Counted from the first letter of the stretch, positions 18,370 through 27,793 are shown. The stretch: DNA of 64,000 nt from Halomonas colorata (GCF_014897985.1 NZ_JABUZA010000009.1:62001-126000), one strand, 5' to 3'. Made by a program: numbers and translations. The notes: a model not told the origin generated them from the sequence alone.

Positions 18370-19373
18370 TAGATCACCTTGCCTTTAAAGAGGCCGGTAG
18401 GACGCCACACCAGAATGGCCACCAGAATGAAAAACGGCACCACAATCTTGTACTCGGTACCCACGAAGGCCAAATTGGAAGGCAGCTCCAGCCAAGCGGG
18501 CAGGCTGTCGCGGAAGGGGCGCAGCAATACGTTCCAGTTAAACACCGCCAGGGTTTCGGCAAAGCCCACCACAAAGCCACCCGCGATAGCGCCGTAGGGA
18601 TGGCCGACCCCGCCGACAATCGCGGCGGCAAAGATCGGCAGCAGCAGGAAGAAGCTCAGGTCGGGCTTGAAGGTTACATCCAGTGAGAGCAGTGTGCCCG
18701 CAATCGCGGCTAAACCGCCCGCAATCACCCAGGTGACCGCTACGATGGTGTTGGTGTTGATACCCGAGGCCTGGGCAAGCTCGGGGTTATCCGACATCGC
18801 CCGCATGGCTTTGCCCAACCGCGAACGGTTAAGAAATATATGCAGAGCCACCACGGCAACCAGTGTGATCACGAAAAGATACAGCTGCGGTTCGGTAATC
18901 ACGATCGGCGCGCGAACGCCTTCAAAGGGCAGCGCCAAGCGGAAGATTTCCTTACGGTCATCCACATACAGGCTCTGGCCGCCGGTGCCTGAAAACAGCC
19001 GGATAAGCCCTTGCAGCATCAGGGTGACCCCCAATGAGCCAATCACCAGCACGATGGGCTTAACACCATGCGCGCGTAGCGGTTTGTAAAACGCCTTATC
19101 GATCCCCACCGCCAGCGCGGCGGTTAGCACCATGGCTAAAGGAAGCATGATAAGCGCGGTAGGGACACCGATACTCGCCCCGGCGGCGGGGAAGAGCGTG
19201 GTCAGCAGCAGTACCATAAATGCGCCGAAAGTCATCATGTCGGCATGCGCAAAATGGGCAAAGCGCATAATGCTGAAAATCAGCGTTACCCCGATGGCGC
19301 CAATGGCATAAATCGAGCCGGTAACGCTACCGGCAATCACCACGTTATTGATAAAAAAGACCAGTTCGTTCAT
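18369..19373 (-). CDS. livH: Branched-chain amino acid ABC transporter permease LivH
   Basis: A 334-residue membrane permease with about eight helices. The start MNELVFFINNVVIAGSVTGSIYAIGAIG is typical of LivH; the EAA-like loop is SRLGKAMRAMSDNPELAQASG, and GGVGHPYGAIAGG lies near the C-terminus. ATG 19373 is preceded by a GGGGGA ribosome-binding site; a 40-residue extension upstream overlaps livF and looks spurious. It pairs with LivM to form the translocation pore. Confidence 0.93.
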   Translation of the reverse strand: MNELVFFINNVVIAGSVTGSIYAIGAIGVTLIFSIMRFAHFAHADMMTFGAFMVLLLTTLFPAAGASIGVPTALIMLPLAMVLTAALAVGIDKAFYKPLRAHGVKPIVLVIGSLGVTLMLQGLIRLFSGTGGQSLYVDDRKEIFRLALPFEGVRAPIVITEPQLYLFVITLVAVVALHIFLNRSRLGKAMRAMSDNPELAQASGINTNTIVAVTWVIAGGLAAIAGTLLSLDVTFKPDLSFFLLLPIFAAAIVGGVGHPYGAIAGGFVVGFAETLAVFNWNVLLRPFRDSLPAWLELPSNLAFVGTEYKIVVPFFILVAILVWRPTGLFKGKVI

Positions 19374-19386
19374 GTTTTCCCCCGGG

Positions 19387-20112
19387 CTAGCCGCCCAAAA
19401 AGCTTTTGGCGACATCGGGGTCGGCAAGCAGCGCTGCCCCCGTATCAGTGAAGCGGTTTTGGCCCGCGGCCAGTACAAAGCCTTTATCGGCAATGGCCAG
19501 CGCCTGTTTGGCGTTCTGCTCGACCATTAAAATCCCCACCCCTGCGGCATTGATTTGCTTAACACGATCAAAAATCTCGTTCATGTAAAGCGGCGATAGC
19601 CCGGCGGTAGGCTCATCCAGCAGCAAAAGGCTTGGCTCGGCCATTAGCGCCCGGCCCATGGCCACCATTTGACGCTGGCCGCCGGAGAGCTCGCCCGCTG
19701 GCTGATGGCGCTTTTCCACCAACGGTGGGAAAAAGGCGTACACCTGCTCAAGCATGCGCTTGACGTTTTGGGGCTTGAGATAGGCACCCATTTCTAGGTT
19801 TTCTTTTACCGTAAGGCTTGGGAAGACGTTTTTTTCCTGGGGTACAAAGCCCATGCCCCGTTCCACCAGCTTGTTGGGCGGCAGGTTATGGATCGGTTGG
19901 CCGTTAAGCAGGATCTCGCCCTGATTGACATGCAGCAATCCAAACACGGCTTTTAGCATGGTGGACTTGCCGGCGCCGTTAGGGCCGACGATCACACCCA
20001 CTTCATTGGCGTTAAGCGTCATGTTCACCCCGTTAAGAATGTTCATGCTGCCATAACCGCCGTGCACGTCGCGTGCTTCGAGCAGGGGCGTTGTTGATGT
20101 AGCTAATGGCAT
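19387..20112 (-). CDS. livF: Branched-chain amino acid ABC transporter ATP-binding protein LivF
   Basis: A 241-residue ABC ATPase. Walker A is GPNGAGKST, the signature is LSGGQRQMVAMGRAL and Walker B is LLLLDEPTAGLSP, followed by the LivF-type LMVEQNAKQAL switch histidine region variant (Q-N in place of H-D). I chose ATG 20112 because the domain starts there (PLLEARDVHGGYGS), but its ribosome-binding site is weak; TTG 20169, 9 bp after livG's stop, is an alternative adding 19 residues. Confidence 0.92.
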   Translation of the reverse strand: MPLATSTTPLLEARDVHGGYGSMNILNGVNMTLNANEVGVIVGPNGAGKSTMLKAVFGLLHVNQGEILLNGQPIHNLPPNKLVERGMGFVPQEKNVFPSLTVKENLEMGAYLKPQNVKRMLEQVYAFFPPLVEKRHQPAGELSGGQRQMVAMGRALMAEPSLLLLDEPTAGLSPLYMNEIFDRVKQINAAGVGILMVEQNAKQALAIADKGFVLAAGQNRFTDTGAALLADPDVAKSFLGG

Positions 20113-20177
20113 AAAAAAGTGTCTCGCAGTGCCGCTTTTAAACGGCGTATTGTCGTAGTTTTTGTGCAAGGCGCCGC

Positions 20178-20948
20178 TTAGGCGGCATCGGTGCCAAAGT
20201 AGGCTTCGATTACCTCGGGGTTATTTTGAATATCCTCAATATGGCCTTCTACCATCACACTGCCCTGGGCCAACACAATGACGGGGTCGCATAGCCGCGC
20301 GATCATTTCCATATCGTGTTCGATAACCAGAAAGGTGTAGCCCATTTCCCGATTCAAACGCTCGATATTGCCAATCAAGTCGCCCAGCAGGGTGCGGTTA
20401 ACACCTGCGGCAATTTCATCCAGAAGAACCACTTTGGCTTCGGTCATCATGGTGCGGCCAAGCTCTAAAAGCTTTTTCTGGCCGCCGGAAAGATTGCCGG
20501 CAAGCTCATTGCGCACATGGTGAAGACCGACGAATTCGATCACCTCAAGGGCGCGCTTTCGCACCTCGGCTTCCTGTTCACGGACCTGGCCTGGCTTGAG
20601 CCACGTGTTGAAAAGACTTTCGCCCGCCTGGCGGGGTGGCACCATCATCAGATTTTCCAGCGCGCTCATCTGGCTGAATTCATGCGCGATCTGGAAGGTG
20701 CGCAAAAGCCCTTTGTGGAATCGTTGATCGGCACTCAGCGGCGTAATATCTTCACCGTCGAGCAGAACGCGACCACTATCCGGCATCAGTGCGCCGGCAA
20801 TGAGGTTAAAAAGTGTGGATTTTCCCGCACCGTTGGGGCCAATCATGCCGGTGATTGAGCCTTTTTCGACGCTAATCGAGCAGTCGTTGATAACGTGCAG
20901 GCCACCAAAGGCTTTATTGACGTGTTGAACTTCAATAAGGGGTGTCAT
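20178..20948 (-). CDS. livG: Branched-chain amino acid ABC transporter ATP-binding protein LivG
   Basis: A 256-residue ABC ATPase partner of LivF. Visible are GPNGAGKSTLFN (Walker A), LSGGQKKLLELGRTMM (signature), VVLLDEIAAGVN (Walker B) and FLVIEHDMEMI (switch His). It is the first gene of the liv ATPase/permease unit on the minus strand and lies 48 bp after the split NSS-transporter gene. A short GGCAG/CTGCC hairpin in that gap is a possible leader element. Confidence 0.93.
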   Translation of the reverse strand: MTPLIEVQHVNKAFGGLHVINDCSISVEKGSITGMIGPNGAGKSTLFNLIAGALMPDSGRVLLDGEDITPLSADQRFHKGLLRTFQIAHEFSQMSALENLMMVPPRQAGESLFNTWLKPGQVREQEAEVRKRALEVIEFVGLHHVRNELAGNLSGGQKKLLELGRTMMTEAKVVLLDEIAAGVNRTLLGDLIGNIERLNREMGYTFLVIEHDMEMIARLCDPVIVLAQGSVMVEGHIEDIQNNPEVIEAYFGTDAA

Positions 20949-20996
20949 CGCATCCTCGCGCTAAAGGCAGCTGATACTGCCAAGGCTTATCTGTTG

Positions 20997-22442
20997 TTAT
21001 GTGAGTGGGCGACGCTTGGCTTTCCATCGCTGGTTTGCGGCAAACAGGCCGACGAACAGCAGTGCGCCGACCGCCGGGAGCAGGTAGCCATCCATAAAGG
21101 GAAGGCTGCGCAATAGCACATACGCTACCGCCGCCGGGCTAATAAAGCGCACCAGAAACCGCCACATGGCGAACCACATCGCGGTGGTGTCGAGTTCCTT
21201 TTTAACTTCCGTTTGGGTGAGCGCCCAGCCAGCAAAGAGAGCAATCATAAGCCCACTCAAGGGCATAAGGACATTGGTCAAAAGCTCAATAAGCTCAAAC
21301 GCGCTGCGTCCCCAGATTGCGTGGAAGAACGTGCCTTCCGCCCAGATATTAAAGCTCACCACGGTTAGCAGACCCACGGCCCAGGCTGCTATCACTATGA
21401 CGGCTACGGCCTGTGGCCGGGTCATATCAAAGCGCTCAACAAGATAAGCGGCCACCGGCTCAATCAGCGATATCGACGAGCTGATCGCAGCGCCTAAAAC
21501 CAGAATAAAAAACACCCCGCCTACCAGTGCGCCCATAGGCATCTCGGCAAAAGCCAACGGCAGCGTGACAAACATCAACCCCGGCCCTTGAGCGATATCC
21601 AGGCCTGCGCCAAACACGAGAGCAAAGATCGCAAGCCCGGCCACCATGGCCACTAGGGTGTCGATAATCGCAATGGCAATCGCCGTGCGGGTGAGTGATA
21701 CCTCGCTGGTCATATACGCGCCGTAAGCCATGATGGCGCCCATACCCAGGCTAAGCGTAAAAAACGATTGGCCCATGGCCTGCAGCCAGCCTTCGATACT
21801 TAAGCTGGCAAGATTGAAGGTAAGCAAAAAATCTGCGGCTGCCGCAATATCACCGTGAATCACGCTATAAGCCAGCACGATCAATAAAATAATAAACAGA
21901 GCAGGCATCATAATGCGCAGCGCCGACTCAATGCCGGTGTGAATACCCAGGGCTACAATTAGCCCTGAGCCTGCGATAAATAGCGTGTGATAGACCGTCA
22001 TCAAGCCCGGCGAACTTTACAGCAGTGCAAAGCCGTCGCTGATGGTTTGCGCATCGGCGCCCACCAGTGAGCCGGTCAACATTAGCCAGGTGTAATGAAT
22101 CGCCCAGCCAGCAATCACCGAATAGAAGCTTAGGATTAAAAAGGCGGCTAGAGCGCCTAGCCAGCCAATCGATTCCCAGGTGCGCGATGTATGGTGAGTC
22201 TTGGTCAAATGCCGCATGCCCATAATCGGGCTCTGACGGCTGGTGCGGCCCAACATGATTTCGGCAATTAAAATCGGAATGCCTACCGCAAAGATGGTCA
22301 GCGCATAGACCAGGATAAATGCCCCGCCGCCGTATTCACCCACCAAGTAGGGAAAGCGCCAAAGATTGCCCAAACCCACCGCAGAGCCTACCGCTGCTAG
22401 TAAAAAAGTGCCCTTATGTGTCCATACGTTGTGACCGCTCAT
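20997..22442 (-). pseudogene. Sodium-dependent NSS-family transporter, split by an in-frame TAA
   Basis: One reading frame of 482 codons, about the length of bacterial LeuT/NSS transporters, interrupted by TAA at 22017-22019 (codon 142). The first part carries the NSS opening HKGTFLLAAVGSAVGLGNLWRFPY and the GGGAF sodium-site region. After the stop the same frame continues SSPGLMTVYHTLFIAG, then GIESALRIMMPALF and the remaining helices. The two halves join with no gap or frameshift, so a single-base change such as CAA or GAA to TAA explains it. The first 141 residues alone would hold about three helices and could not transport. A base-calling error is possible. The substrate is unknown; many relatives carry amino acids. 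Confidence 0.88.
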
Positions 22443-22704
22443 GTAAGAGTGTCCCTATGCGGGTGACTGGACGGGGGTAAATATCCAAACACCTGTATGA
22501 ATTGTAGGCTGCCAGTAGGCCGTGGCCGCGCCGAGATTAATACTACTTTGCGATAGAACGCGTCGGCTTTCCAGTATGCTAGCGTTTAGGCTGCGTTTAT
22601 CGAAGCACTTGGCGGCGCTATGAAAACCAAGTGAAGGGCAGGGCTAAGACAAAATGAGCGGGATAACACACAAGAGAATCCAAAAGCGCATGGCTCACTC
22701 ACAA

Positions 22705-22729
22705 TAAAGCCCGCACGAGGCGGGCTTTA
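22705..22729 (-). terminator. Hairpin downstream of typA
   Basis: A 10-bp perfect stem (22705-22714 with 22720-22729) and 5-nt loop, about 90 bp after the typA stop. On the minus strand the stem ends in TTTA and is followed by TTGTGAG, so its U-tract is modest. Confidence 0.65.
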
Positions 22730-22740
22730 GGGGCTTGCTT

Positions 22741-22792
22741 AAGAACTGTCTTTAAGAACTAGCTTCAAGAACTAGCTTCAAGAACTGGCTTT
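22741..22792. repeat. Four tandem 13-bp repeats in the typA 3' region
   Basis: Units start at 22741, 22754, 22767 and 22780 and follow AAGAACTnGCTTY. The two middle copies are identical; the outer two differ at 1-3 positions, and a degraded fifth copy may follow. They lie between the typA stop and its hairpin, so they would be in the 3' untranslated region. Confidence 0.9.
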
Positions 22793-22818
22793 AGACTTTA
22801 AGAGCCAGTCTCAAAAGC

Positions 22819-24645
22819 TTACTTCTTGCCAGCGCGCTTGCGCTCGTTCTCGGTCAAATGCTTCTTACGCAGGCGGATATGGCTCGGCGTCACTTCAACC
22901 AGCTCATCGGAATCCAGGAATTCGATCGCCTGTTCCAGGGTGAACTTGATGGGTGGCGTCAGAACGATGTTTTCATCGTTACCGGTTGAGCGCATGTTAT
23001 CGAGTTTTTTACCCTTGGTCGGGTTAACTACCATGTCGTTGGCACGGTTGTTAATACCGATCAGCATGCCTTCGTAGACTTCGGTGGCGTGATCGATGAT
23101 CAGCTTGCCGCGCTCCTGCAGAGCGTACAGGGCATAGGCCAGGGCCTTGCCGCCAACCATGGAGACCAGTACGCCGTTACGACGCTCGATAGACGCATCG
23201 GGTTTCAGCGGGCCGTAGTGATCAAAGCGGCTGGTCAGGATACCGGTGCCGGACGTCAGGGTCAGGAACTGACCACGGAAGCCGATCAAGCCACGCGCAG
23301 GAATAATGAAGTCCAGACGAACACGGCCTTTACCATCCGGGTTCATGTTAGAAAGCTCACCCTTACGATAGCCAAGCTCTTCCATGATCGAGCCCTGATG
23401 CTGCTCTTCACAGTCGATGATGACTTCTTCGTAGGGCTCCTGCTTCTCACCGTCAATCTCTTTGATGATAACTTCGGGGCGACCAACGGCCAGCTCAAAG
23501 CCTTCACGACGCATGGTTTCAATCAGTACCGACAGGTGAAGCTCGCCACGCCCAGAAACCTTGAATTTCTCCGGCGTTTCGCCTTCTTCAACGCGCAGTG
23601 CAACGTTGTGGATCAGCTCTTGCTCCAGACGGTCCTTGATGTTCCGACTGGTAACGTACTTGCCGTCTTTACCGGCGAACGGTGAGTCATTGACCTGGAA
23701 CGTCATCGAAACGGTCGGTTCGTCAACGGACAGCGGCGGCAGTGCCTCAACCGTATTGACGTCGCACAGCGTGTCGGAGATCGCCAGTTTATCGATGCCA
23801 GTAACGCAAACGATGTCGCCTGCAGTGGCTTCGTTGGTCTGTACGCGCTCCAGGCCCATGTGAGTCATGACCTGGCCGATCTTGCCCTTGCGCGTCTCAC
23901 CTTCTTTAGTGATAACGCTGATCTGCTGGCCCGGCTTAACGCTACCGCGTTTGATACGGCCAAGACCGATAACACCTACGTAGCTGTTGTAGTCCAGTGC
24001 GGAAATCTGCATCTGGAAAGGACCATCGATTTCGACTTTCGGCGGCTCAACGATATCAACGATGGCCTGGAACATCGGGTCCATGTTGTCGGCAAGCTCT
24101 TCAGGGTCCATGCCGGCAATGCCGTTGAGCGCTGAGCAGTAGATGATCGGGAAATCAAGCTGCTCGTCGGTGGCGCCCAGGTTGTCAAACAGATCAAAAA
24201 TCTGGTCGATAACCCAGTCAGGACGTGCGCCGGGGCGGTCGATCTTGTTAACGACGACGATCGGCTTAAGGCCCTGGGAGAAGGCTTTCTGGGTAACAAA
24301 GCGGGTTTGCGGCATCGGGCCGTCAACCGCATCGACCAGCAGCAGAACCGAATCGACCATGGACATTACGCGCTCAACTTCACCACCGAAGTCAGCGTGC
24401 CCAGGGGTGTCAACGATATTGATGTGGTAGCCCGTACCATTGCCATCTTGCCACTGAATGGCCGTGTTTTTGGCCAGGATAGTAATACCGCGCTCTTTCT
24501 CCTGGTCATTAGAGTCCATAATCCGCTCTTGGCCTTCGGCCTTGCGGTCTAGTGTGCCTGATTGACTTAACAGCTTGTCTACCAAGGTAGTTTTGCCGTG
24601 GTCAACGTGGGCGATGATGGCAATGTTACGAAGATTCTCGATCAC
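22819..24645 (-). CDS. typA: Ribosome-associated GTPase TypA/BipA
   Basis: A 608-residue translational GTPase of the EF-G family that assists 50S assembly and stress adaptation. G motifs are G1 AHVDHGKTT, switch [10 protein letters not shown]3 [12 protein letters not shown] and G4 VNKIDRP, followed by domains II, III and V and the BipA-specific C-terminal domain (SRFDHYGP to [10 protein letters not shown]). The start is GTG 24645 (GTG ATC GAG AAT). A perfect TATAAT for a likely promoter is at 24676-24681 on the minus strand. It is divergent from birA. Confidence 0.97.
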   Translation of the reverse strand: MIENLRNIAIIAHVDHGKTTLVDKLLSQSGTLDRKAEGQERIMDSNDQEKERGITILAKNTAIQWQDGNGTGYHINIVDTPGHADFGGEVERVMSMVDSVLLLVDAVDGPMPQTRFVTQKAFSQGLKPIVVVNKIDRPGARPDWVIDQIFDLFDNLGATDEQLDFPIIYCSALNGIAGMDPEELADNMDPMFQAIVDIVEPPKVEIDGPFQMQISALDYNSYVGVIGLGRIKRGSVKPGQQISVITKEGETRKGKIGQVMTHMGLERVQTNEATAGDIVCVTGIDKLAISDTLCDVNTVEALPPLSVDEPTVSMTFQVNDSPFAGKDGKYVTSRNIKDRLEQELIHNVALRVEEGETPEKFKVSGRGELHLSVLIETMRREGFELAVGRPEVIIKEIDGEKQEPYEEVIIDCEEQHQGSIMEELGYRKGELSNMNPDGKGRVRLDFIIPARGLIGFRGQFLTLTSGTGILTSRFDHYGPLKPDASIERRNGVLVSMVGGKALAYALYALQERGKLIIDHATEVYEGMLIGINNRANDMVVNPTKGKKLDNMRSTGNDENIVLTPPIKFTLEQAIEFLDSDELVEVTPSHIRLRKKHLTENERKRAGKK

Positions 24646-24675
24646 GACGCGATCCTGCTGGGAAAATAGGGCGGC

Positions 24676-24704
24676 ATTATAGGGTCTCGGTGTGGTCGAC
24701 TACC
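24676..24704 (-). promoter_or_regulatory. Candidate typA promoter
   Basis: On the minus strand a perfect -10 TATAAT lies at 24681-24676, about 30 bp before the GTG start. The -35 at 17-bp spacing (GGTAGT) is poor, so the call rests on the -10 only. Confidence 0.4.
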
Positions 24705-24808
24705 AGCCTTGTCTCAAATAAAGCGTTAAGTCAATAACCCAAACGCGGCAGTTTTCGCCTCTGCGATGCATCCGTTAAGATAGGCGTTTTCCCAGTTGGG
24801 GCAGGCAC

Positions 24809-25792
24809 ATGACCATCGGTAACCTGATGCGTTTGTTGAGCGATGGCAACGTTCACTCTGGTGAGCAATTAGGTGAAGCGCTAGGCGTTTCACGGGCTGC
24901 CGTGTGGAAACAGCTGAAAAAATTGGATGCACTTGGCGTGGACGTAGTGGCAGTGAAGGGCAAGGGCTACCGCTTGGCCACTCGGCTGGAGCCGCTGGAG
25001 GGCGCCAAAATCGTCGAGCGGCTGCCCGCTCAGGCGCGCCATTTGCTGACGCGGCTGTTTGTTGAGGACCAGCTACCCTCAAGCAATGAGTATCTGCGGC
25101 AGCGGTTTAATCAGGGCGCGGGTCACGGTGAAGTGTGCTTGGTTGAGTTGCAAACCGCCGGGCGCGGACGGCGAGGGCGAGTATGGACAACGCCCTGGGG
25201 ACAAAGCCTGATGCTCTCGCTGGGGTGGCGCTTCGACGCAGGCGTGGCGTCTCTGGAAGGGCTAAGTCTCGCGGTCGGTGTGGTGGTATCCCAAGTGCTT
25301 GAGCAGCTGGGCAGTGCGCCAAAGCTTAAGTGGCCCAACGATATTTTGCTGGCTGAAAAAGGTGATGAGCTGGGTAAGCTGGCGGGCATTTTGATCGAAG
25401 TGACCGGTGATGCCGCAGGCCCTTGCGAAGTGGTCATTGGCATGGGAATGAACCTCTCGCTTTCTGAATCCCAGCGCGCAGCCATTGACCAGCCGGTAGC
25501 TGCACTGTTTGATATGCACGCGGGGCTCTCGCGCAACCAGCTAGCTTCGGACGTCGTCGCGGGGCTTTTAAGCATGCTGGCAGACTTCGAGCAGATTGGT
25601 TTTGGCGCCTGGCGTGATGAGTGGAACAAGCGGCACGCCTATGCGGGAATGCCGGTACGTATTATTCAAGGGGAGCGCGCAAGCGATGCGATCGCAGGCG
25701 ACGTAGATGAGAGCGGTAACTTATGGGTTACTGAAAATGGTCACTCGCGGCGCTTGGCAGGCGGTGAGATCAGCGTACGCAGGCGCTTATGA
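24809..25792 (+). CDS. birA: Bifunctional biotin-[acetyl-CoA-carboxylase] ligase / biotin operon repressor
   Basis: A 327-residue protein. An N-terminal winged helix (about 1-60, SGEQLGEALGVSRAAVWKQLKKL) shows the repressor type of BirA. The central ligase domain has the biotinoyl-AMP loop TAGRGRRGRVWTTPWG and KWPNDILL, followed by GMGMNLSLS and an SH3-like C-terminal domain (RIIQGERASDAIAG). It activates biotin with ATP and attaches it to BCCP of acetyl-CoA carboxylase. It overlaps coaX by 4 bp (ATGA), a birA-coaX pair common in gammaproteobacteria. Confidence 0.96.
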   Translation: MTIGNLMRLLSDGNVHSGEQLGEALGVSRAAVWKQLKKLDALGVDVVAVKGKGYRLATRLEPLEGAKIVERLPAQARHLLTRLFVEDQLPSSNEYLRQRFNQGAGHGEVCLVELQTAGRGRRGRVWTTPWGQSLMLSLGWRFDAGVASLEGLSLAVGVVVSQVLEQLGSAPKLKWPNDILLAEKGDELGKLAGILIEVTGDAAGPCEVVIGMGMNLSLSESQRAAIDQPVAALFDMHAGLSRNQLASDVVAGLLSMLADFEQIGFGAWRDEWNKRHAYAGMPVRIIQGERASDAIAGDVDESGNLWVTENGHSRRLAGGEISVRRRL

Positions 25793-26628
25793 TTCTGGAT
25801 TTGGATATCGGTAACACCTTGTCGAAATGGCGACTCAAGGATGCCGAAAGTAGTGAAATACGCTCGCGGGGGGCAGTGTGGACCCGCGAGGAGTGGCGTC
25901 CTGGGGCGGATATTCCTGATCTCGATGTTGTCGAGGCAGTGCGTATATCAAGCGTTGCCCGCGCTGGGGTGCTCGATGAAACGGTCACCTTGCTGCGCCG
26001 TCAGGTGCGCCACGTGTTTGTGGCCCGCTCGCTACCGGAAGCACTGGGCGTGGTTAACGGGTACGACGAGCCCGGTCGTCTAGGGGTGGATCGTTGGATG
26101 GGCGCGTTGGCCGGGTACCAATTAGCCGGTGGCTGCTGTGCGGTAGATTGCGGCAGTGCAATCACTATCGATTTCGTATTGCCCGGTGGTATACATTTGG
26201 GGGGCTTTATTATCCCTGGGCTGCGCCTGATGAAAGAAAGCTTGAAGTTGGGCACGCGCAACGTAGCCATTGACCCGGAAAGCGAGGCAGATGCTTTGCT
26301 GGAGCCTGGGCGGCGAACGGTGGACGCAGTCAATCACGGTATTTATATGGCAGCCGTCAGCGCCATCAACCGTATTTACAGCGAAGTGTGCGACCAGCAG
26401 GGCATCTCGCTGCCCATGCTGCTTACCGGGGGGGACGCTCGAGTGGTGTCGCGAGGCGTGCAGGTGCCACACGCTGTGTGGCCCGATATGGTGTATGGCG
26501 GGCTTGAAGCCTGTTACCCGCTAACGTTTGCCGAGCGCGCAGGCAAAATGTCTGGGGCGCCGAAAGTCCCCGAGCCGGTATCATTAGAAAAAATTCGCGC
26601 GGGACTTGCATTCTCAATGCTGCTTTGA
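25789..26628 (+). CDS. coaX: Type III pantothenate kinase
   Basis: A 279-residue ASKHA-fold kinase catalysing the first step of coenzyme A synthesis, using ATP and monovalent cations and insensitive to CoA feedback. Visible motifs are LDIGNTLSKWRL (phosphate loop DxGNT), GVDRWMGALAGYQ, VDCGSAITIDFV and the C-terminal LLTGGDARVV. It is translationally coupled to birA by an ATGA overlap. It ends about 80 bp before the promoter of the tRNA cluster. Confidence 0.95.
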   Translation: MILDLDIGNTLSKWRLKDAESSEIRSRGAVWTREEWRPGADIPDLDVVEAVRISSVARAGVLDETVTLLRRQVRHVFVARSLPEALGVVNGYDEPGRLGVDRWMGALAGYQLAGGCCAVDCGSAITIDFVLPGGIHLGGFIIPGLRLMKESLKLGTRNVAIDPESEADALLEPGRRTVDAVNHGIYMAAVSAINRIYSEVCDQQGISLPMLLTGGDARVVSRGVQVPHAVWPDMVYGGLEACYPLTFAERAGKMSGAPKVPEPVSLEKIRAGLAFSMLL

Positions 26629-26704
26629 CAGAATGCAGCGCGTTCCAAGGCAGCAAACAGATGCGCAAGCATCGCAAGCTACGATAAATTAAGTAATATC
26701 TAGC

Positions 26705-26732
26705 TTGACAGTGTTTTGGAGGCTGGCATAAT
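26705..26732 (+). promoter_or_regulatory. Promoter of the tRNA-Tyr-Gly-Thr cluster
   Basis: Consensus -35 TTGACA at 26705-26710 and -10 CATAAT at 26727-26732, 16 bp apart, with a GC-rich discriminator and tRNA-Tyr starting 14 bp later. This is a strong stable-RNA-type promoter. Confidence 0.8.
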
Positions 26733-26746
26733 GTGCCGCCAAAGCT

Positions 26747-26830
<84 letters not shown>

Positions 26831-26934
26831 GATTTAAACAGCGGCGACTTTGGTCGGTGTTGTGGGATGAAAGCCGGTAGTGGGCATTGTCTATCGTTCG
26901 GCGTGCGGCGGCTTGTAATCCTGGCAGCAGTTAC

Positions 26935-27008
26935 GCGGGCGTAGTTCAACGGTAGAACCTCAGCCTTCCAAGCTGATGGTGCGGGTTCGATTCCCGCCGC
27001 CCGCTCCA
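26935..27008 (+). tRNA. tRNA-Gly (anticodon TCC)
   Basis: A 74-nt tRNA with acceptor GCGGGCG, anticodon loop CTTCCAA (TCC at 26967-26969), T-arm GCGGGTTCGATTCCCGC and encoded CCA. It closely resembles E. coli glyT and occupies the same relative position, after tRNA-Tyr. Confidence 0.98.
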
Positions 27009-27022
27009 GTTGATGTGTTTTG

Positions 27023-27097
27023 GCTCATGTAGCTCAGGGGTAGAGCACACCCTTGGTAAGGGTGAGGTCGACGGTTCAATTCCGTCCATGAGCTCCA
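27023..27097 (+). tRNA. tRNA-Thr (anticodon GGT)
   Basis: A 75-nt tRNA whose acceptor GCTCATG pairs with CATGAGC, followed by TCCA. The anticodon loop TTGGTAA holds GGT at 27055-27057. It lies 14 bp after tRNA-Gly and directly before a strong terminator. Confidence 0.98.
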
Positions 27098-27110
27098 TAT
27101 TGCGAGAAAG

Positions 27111-27132
27111 GCGAGCGAAGCTCGCTTTTTTT
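27111..27132 (+). terminator. Intrinsic terminator after the tRNA-Tyr-Gly-Thr cluster
   Basis: Stem GCGAGC/GCTCGC with a 3-nt loop and seven T. It separates the three tRNAs from the tRNA-Trp-secE-nusG unit, at the position where E. coli has tufB. Confidence 0.92.
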
Positions 27133-27174
27133 GTCTCTGCATATATGTCTTCGGGCTTGATGTGGAGGAAAGGG

Positions 27175-27203
27175 TTGTCAGGTGGGTTTATTTCCGCTAC
27201 CAT
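27175..27203 (+). promoter_or_regulatory. Candidate promoter of tRNA-Trp-secE-nusG
   Basis: -35 TTGTCA at 27175-27180 and -10 TACCAT at 27198-27203 with an optimal 17-bp spacer, 51 bp before tRNA-Trp and just after a terminator, where a new promoter is needed. Confidence 0.6.
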
Positions 27204-27254
27204 GGCGCCCGCTGTTGTGTAGGTGGTAGTGAGTGCCTATGCGCAGGATGATAC

Positions 27255-27330
<76 letters not shown>

Positions 27331-27401
27331 ACCTTCCCCAGGTTGGCATGTGATTTTCCAGAATTCCTTTATTGTAGCCGCACCCTAAGGAGTCTCGTTT
27401 T

Positions 27402-27785
27402 ATGAAGCCTGGTTCTGTAAAGCACGGTACCGAGGTGCAACAGGCGCGCCATGACGGGCTCAAGTGGGCGGCGGTTATAGCGCTGCTTGTCGTTGCTGTC
27501 GTTGGTAATACCTATTTCGCCGATACTGGTCTGCTCTACCGCGTGTTGGGTGTAGTGGTTTTATGTGCGCTTGCTGGCTTGATCGCACTTACCACCGCCA
27601 AAGGTCGCGACCTGACAGAGCTTGCCGTTAGCGCCAAGAAAGAGATTCAGCGCGTTGTATGGCCGACCCGCCCCGAAACAATTCAAACCACCGCGATTGT
27701 CTTGGTGGCGGTTGTTGTGGTGGGTTTGATGCTGTGGTTGATCGATACTCTTCTTGGCTGGGCAATGTCCGGCGTCATTGGTTAG
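27402..27785 (+). CDS. secE: Preprotein translocase subunit SecE
   Basis: A 127-residue membrane protein with three helices (about 21-40, 47-65 and 95-120), the gammaproteobacterial three-helix form. The conserved amphipathic region [17 protein letters not shown] before the last helix is the part that clamps SecY. ATG 27402 has TAAGGAG at 27386-27392. nusG follows after 8 bp, the universal secE-nusG pairing. Confidence 0.96.
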   Translation: MKPGSVKHGTEVQQARHDGLKWAAVIALLVVAVVGNTYFADTGLLYRVLGVVVLCALAGLIALTTAKGRDLTELAVSAKKEIQRVVWPTRPETIQTTAIVLVAVVVVGLMLWLIDTLLGWAMSGVIG

Positions 27786-27793
27786 GAGTTTTC

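Larger units (their letters stand above)
22443..22818. other. Intergenic region between the NSS transporter gene and typA
   Basis: 376 bp without a gene. From the typA side it contains four 13-bp tandem repeats (22741-22792) and a hairpin (22705-22729) that may end typA transcription. The rest should hold the promoter of the minus-strand NSS gene, which I could not define. Confidence 0.55.

Noticed and set aside
22741-22792. CRISPR array
   Set aside because: Repeats are 13 bp, directly adjacent with no spacers, and no cas genes are present.
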